Assembly (NCBI GenBank): GCA_963682055.1
Contig: OY821751.1
Coordinates: 8,804,001-8,868,000 of the forward strand
Reading direction: 5' to 3'
Length of the DNA stretch: 64,000 bases
From: Primula veris
Taxonomy: Eukaryota; Streptophyta; Magnoliopsida; Ericales; Primulaceae
Every line of letters begins with the position of its first letter. Within the stretch, counting starts at the first letter, position 1. A model generated the notes under the pieces. The model was given only the letters and a program-made list of their open reading frames with translations, ran no database searches and was not told the DNA's origin. This document shows, one piece after another, positions 60,400 to 64,000 of the stretch. Position numbers and translations under genes: made by a program.

Positions 60400-63300
60400 A
60401 TGGCTATTATCACAAGGACTAGTGGAAGGAGACCAGCTACACGCGGGGGCGCATCACCATCAAGCGGTGCGGCTACCCGAGGTGGGTCAAGTGGAAGAGT
60501 AAGAAGAGCTCCAAGGAGCAGAGGAACAACTAGAGGAAGAAGGGCTGCTGGAGGTCGTGGGGGAAGAGGTAACACTAGTGCCCCACCACCTGAGCAACCC
60601 GAGGAGGAGGTAGAGGTTGAGAATGTAGATGAGGAGGTTAATGTGGTAGAAGAGGAGACTTTTGCACCTGAACCGGAAACGGTTAATGCTAATAAAGTGA
60701 TGACCGACCTTCAGAAGGTGGTGCAAATGATGGTGCAGAATGCACAAGCTGAGAGTTCAAGCAACAATGGATTGCTTAACTTCACCCGATTGGGGGCTCC
60801 GACCTTCGATGGGGTAGGGGAACCATCCATAGCTGAAGGATGGGTGGACGAGATGGAGAAGTACTTATCTGCTGCGGGTATAGTAAATGGAGAACAGCGG
60901 ATGAATATGGCACAGTTTCACCTAAAGGGTGAAGCACGGAAGTGGTGGTTGGGGATCGCGGATACATATGACACAAGCAACTTCGAATGGAATGAGTTCA
61001 TCGAATTGTTTAATCGACAGTTTCTTCCCGACTCTTATAAAGATGAAATGAGGAGGCGGTTCGAGGAACTATATCAAGGGGGTATGACTGTTCAAGCATA
61101 CCAGCTAAAGTTTACCTCACTCTCGAGGTATGCACCAGACTCGGTTCTAGGGGGTGCAGAAAGATGTAGGAGATTCATGAAGGGGTTGAATCCGACCATC
61201 TCGTTACAATTGGCATCGGCTCGACATGTCAACTATAATGAATTGGTAAAATCAGCCCAAGCTGTGGAAGGAGCTCTACTCCATAACAAGCGAATCTCAG
61301 AGAAATCGAAAACCGGAAATGCTCCGAGGGAAGAGAAGAAGCGGACTTGGGATATGGCGAATAATTCGCGGTTTCAACAACAGGGAAGGGGAGATAGGGG
61401 TTTCAACCAACTACCAACAAACACCATAATGAAGAGAGCGTGTTTTACCTGTGGAGATGTGAACCATCGACAACACGAATGCCCTAGAGTCCTATGTAGG
61501 ACATGCAACCGGTTTGGGCATACGGCAAGAGTTTGTACCTTAGGACAAGGAAGAATCGACACTAACCGACCCTTTAACCAACCTAGGTTGCCACCACCAC
61601 CACCAAGAGGACCAGGATTCGTACCACCACACCAATTACCTGGGAACCAAGGGGGAGGGTTTCGAGGTAACCACCAAGGAGGGGGAAACCGTGGGAACTA
61701 CCGAGGAGGCTATCAGGGCCCGGGAAACCGAGGGAATCATGGGGGAAATCGAGGACCCCAAGGAAACCCACCAATTCAAGCTCGTCTATTTTCCTTGCCA
61801 CAGTTGCCAAACCAAGGAGATCCGGCAAATATTCAAGGTATGGTTCTTGTGTGCTCATCTTGGGCACATGTTCTTTTCGATACGGGGGCTTCGCGTTCTT
61901 TTATATCTAGAAGTCTAGTTGAGTCTTTGTCGTTAGAAATTGGGGTTCTTGAGAACCCGATAGTTGTAGAGACTCCTGTTGGGGGTCGAGTTGTGTTGGA
62001 TCAAGTGTGTCGGTTTTGTGAGATGGTGGTCGCGGACCACGTATTTATATTTGACTTAGTAGTTATAGAGATGTCAGGATTCGACGTGATACTTGGAATG
62101 GACTGGTTGGTTCATTTCAATTCTTTCATCGATTGTGTTCGACGAAAGGTTTTCCTTACAACTTCATCCGTAGATGAGGTGTTCTTTCATGGGGAAAGGG
62201 ATGCTACCCTTTCTTCTATTCCTTATTATTCCAAGCGGGTTGCGGGCAACCTGTCTTGTCTTTTGGCTAGTCTCTCGATAGTGGATAACGACGAGGAGGT
62301 GGAAATGTGGCCACGCGTAGTGGACGACTTTAGAGATGTGTTTCCGAAGGATCTACCGGGGTTACCACCGAAAAGAGGGTTAGATTTTTCTATCGACTTG
62401 GTACCGGGAACGGCACCCATAGCCATTTCCCCGTACCGTTTAGCACCAGCAGAGTTGAAAGAGTTAAGTAAGCAGTTAGAAGAACTGCTAGAGAAGGGGT
62501 TTATTAGGCGGAGTACGTCACCGTGGGCGGCACCGGCCTTGTTCGTGCAAAAGAAAGATGGATCGATGAGGATGTGCATCGACTATCGAAAGCTAAATAG
62601 GGTGACTATTAAGAATAAGTACCCACTACCTCGAATCGATGATTTGTTTGACCAACTGAAGGGAGCGAAGTTCTTTTCAAAAATCGATTTGCGATCAGGC
62701 TATCACCAATTGAGGGTGAAGGATGAGGATATTTCGAAAAGAGCCTTTAGGACCCGGTATGGTCACTATGAGTTCGTGGTCATGCCGTTTGGGTTAACTA
62801 ATGCGCCGGCGGCATTTATGGAGTTAATGAATCGAATCTTTAAGGAGTATCTCGACAAGTTCGTGGTAGTCTTCGTTGACGATATTTTGATTTACTCGAG
62901 TTCAAGAGAGGAACACGAGGAGCAACTCCGTTTAGCGTTGCTCACGTTGAGAGAGCACCAACTTTACGGAAAATTTAGCAAATGTGAATTTTGGCTAAAT
63001 GAGGTGAAATTTCTGGGACATGTGATCTCGGAAGAAGGGGTAAAGGTGGACACGACAAAAATTGAGGCAGTTTCGAAATGGACACAACCGAAGAATGTGT
63101 TCGAGATTCGAAGTTTCTTGGGTTTAGCGGGATACTATCGACGGTTCGTCAAGGATTTCTCTAAGTTAGCGACTCCAATGACTTACCTTACCAAGAAAGG
63201 GGTGAAGTTCGTGTGGAGTGAGGCTTGCGAGAAAGCTTTCCTAGAGCTCAAGAAACGGTTGACTAGTTCCCCCATACTAGTTATTCCCGAGCAAGGGAAG

Positions 63301-64000
63301 GGTTACCAAGTGTATTGCGATGCTTCGAAGGAAGGTTTGGGTTGCGTCTTAATGCAAGACGGAAAGGTTATCGCATATGCTTCGCGACAACTAAAGATTC
63401 ACGAAAAAAATTATCCGACTCATGACCTAGAGCTAGCGGCAATAGTTCATGCGTTGAAGATATGGAGGCATTATCTGTTCGGGGAAAAGATCGAAGTGTT
63501 CTCGGATCACAAGAGCTTAGGGCATATCTTTACCCAACGTGATCTAAATATGCGGCAACGACGATGGATGGAATATCTGGAACAGTACGACTATGACTTC
63601 CACTATCATCCGGGAAAGGCCAATGTAGTAGCGGATGCTTTGAGTCGAAAGTCCCATGCGACCTTAGCGCATGTGGCGATCGACGAATGGAGGATGATGG
63701 GAAAAGTGAATGAGTTCGACTTGGAATTGGGACATGTTAATGTGGGGACTTTGTACACGATAGTGGTACAACCGGAACTTGTGAGTAGGGTTTTGGAAGC
63801 ACAAGAAGGGGATGAGAAAGTGGAGAACTTTGAGAAACAGATAAGTTCGAGCGAAGGATTAGATGGCTGGACGAAAGGAACTGATGGAGGACTGCGATTT
63901 AAGGGAAGGACTTATGTGACAGAAAACATGAGGAACGAGGTACTAAAGGAGTTTCATCACTCCCGATTAGCCGTTCATCCCGGCGGAACGAAAATGTATC
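60400..64000 (+). CDS. Gag-pol polyprotein of gypsy element 2, open to the window edge
   Basis: From ATG 60400 the frame has no stop through codon 1200. An Arg/Gly-rich then acidic N terminus leads into a retrotransposon gag domain (about residues 145-270, with [13 protein letters not shown]). Two CCHC knuckles follow ([14 protein letters not shown] near 348 and [14 protein letters not shown] near 366), then a Gly/Asn/Pro-rich linker. The protease DTGAS is at about 494, the reverse transcriptase FVDDIL at 825-830, and RNase H starts with [10 protein letters not shown] near 972. The integrase finger begins with [11 protein letters not shown] at about 1186. The first Met is chosen because it precedes the whole gag body. 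All catalytic motifs in view are intact, so an autonomous element is possible. Confidence 0.93.
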   Translation, partial: MAIITRTSGRRPATRGGASPSSGAATRGGSSGRVRRAPRSRGTTRGRRAAGGRGGRGNTSAPPPEQPEEEVEVENVDEEVNVVEEETFAPEPETVNANKVMTDLQKVVQMMVQNAQAESSSNNGLLNFTRLGAPTFDGVGEPSIAEGWVDEMEKYLSAAGIVNGEQRMNMAQFHLKGEARKWWLGIADTYDTSNFEWNEFIELFNRQFLPDSYKDEMRRRFEELYQGGMTVQAYQLKFTSLSRYAPDSVLGGAERCRRFMKGLNPTISLQLASARHVNYNELVKSAQAVEGALLHNKRISEKSKTGNAPREEKKRTWDMANNSRFQQQGRGDRGFNQLPTNTIMKRACFTCGDVNHRQHECPRVLCRTCNRFGHTARVCTLGQGRIDTNRPFNQPRLPPPPPRGPGFVPPHQLPGNQGGGFRGNHQGGGNRGNYRGGYQGPGNRGNHGGNRGPQGNPPIQARLFSLPQLPNQGDPANIQGMVLVCSSWAHVLFDTGASRSFISRSLVESLSLEIGVLENPIVVETPVGGRVVLDQVCRFCEMVVADHVFIFDLVVIEMSGFDVILGMDWLVHFNSFIDCVRRKVFLTTSSVDEVFFHGERDATLSSIPYYSKRVAGNLSCLLASLSIVDNDEEVEMWPRVVDDFRDVFPKDLPGLPPKRGLDFSIDLVPGTAPIAISPYRLAPAELKELSKQLEELLEKGFIRRSTSPWAAPALFVQKKDGSMRMCIDYRKLNRVTIKNKYPLPRIDDLFDQLKGAKFFSKIDLRSGYHQLRVKDEDISKRAFRTRYGHYEFVVMPFGLTNAPAAFMELMNRIFKEYLDKFVVVFVDDILIYSSSREEHEEQLRLALLTLREHQLYGKFSKCEFWLNEVKFLGHVISEEGVKVDTTKIEAVSKWTQPKNVFEIRSFLGLAGYYRRFVKDFSKLATPMTYLTKKGVKFVWSEACEKAFLELKKRLTSSPILVIPEQGKGYQVYCDASKEGLGCVLMQDGKVIAYASRQLKIHEKNYPTHDLELAAIVHALKIWRHYLFGEKIEVFSDHKSLGHIFTQRDLNMRQRRWMEYLEQYDYDFHYHPGKANVVADALSRKSHATLAHVAIDEWRMMGKVNEFDLELGHVNVGTLYTIVVQPELVSRVLEAQEGDEKVENFEKQISSSEGLDGWTKGTDGGLRFKGRTYVTENMRNEVLKEFHHSRLAVHPGGTKMY

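Larger units (their letters stand above)
57056..64000 (+). mobile_element. Ty3/gypsy LTR retrotransposon 2 (runs off the window)
   Basis: Starts with TGTAACATCCCG inside X. It has a 2051-bp 5' LTR, a Met-tRNA-type primer site, a 1.29-kb leader with a 71-bp tandem repeat, and a gag-pol frame without stops to 64000. Gene order (protease, reverse transcriptase, RNase H, integrase start) and close motif similarity to element 1 place it in the same broad chromovirus group. Its 3' half and LTR are outside the window, so age and target duplication cannot be read. Confidence 0.93.

Noticed and set aside
57056..64000. Integrated pararetrovirus instead of an LTR retrotransposon
   Set aside because: A TG...CA LTR with adjacent Met-tRNA primer site, gypsy gene order and an integrase finger are present, and no movement-protein motif is seen.

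Overview
This window is nuclear DNA from a flowering plant, probably a eudicot; I cannot name the genus. The evidence is a gene with eight exons and canonical GT-AG introns encoding a plant-type MATE (DTX) transporter, plant Ty3/gypsy and Ty1/copia elements with initiator-Met-tRNA-type primer sites, a plant L1-clade LINE ending in an RNase H domain, and AT-rich DNA with microsatellites. Nothing in it looks bacterial.

The layout is dominated by a tandem array of a unit of about 16.4 kb (length without insertions). Unit 1 is 1-14041, unit 2 is 14042-43336 and unit 3 is 43337-51822. Each unit carries, in order: an AT-rich spacer, a gene fragment arranged as an inverted repeat, two 3' fragments of MATE genes (A, exons 3-8; B, exons 5-8), a foldback minisatellite called 'X' here, a second inverted repeat of the same gene fragment, a dead minus-strand Ty1/copia element, more spacer, and a MITE-like element with 51-52 bp terminal inverted repeats. 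Shared parts are almost identical between units, so the duplications are very young (or partly an assembly effect). Unit 1 has lost its middle: a LINE remnant is fused directly to X at about 5110. Unit 3 stops inside X.

Units differ by datable insertions. Units 1 and 2 carry a LINE in the loop of the first inverted repeat; unit 3 keeps the empty target site at 46770-46787. Unit 2 alone carries an 8.76-kb Ty3/gypsy element (25463-34222) with a 5-bp target duplication and nearly identical LTRs; the empty site is at 50660-50664.

To the right of the array lies the one gene that looks functional, a complete MATE transporter of about 490 residues (52455-55849). It is followed by a fourth, more diverged copy of X (56216-57055), into which a second Ty3/gypsy element has inserted (57056 to beyond the window). 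That element has an uninterrupted gag-pol frame to the window edge.

Taken together: one active-looking transporter gene, two kinds of MATE 3' fragment amplified with their downstream foldback repeat, two hairpin-forming inverted repeats per unit that could yield small RNAs, and several generations of transposons whose presence or absence orders the duplications.
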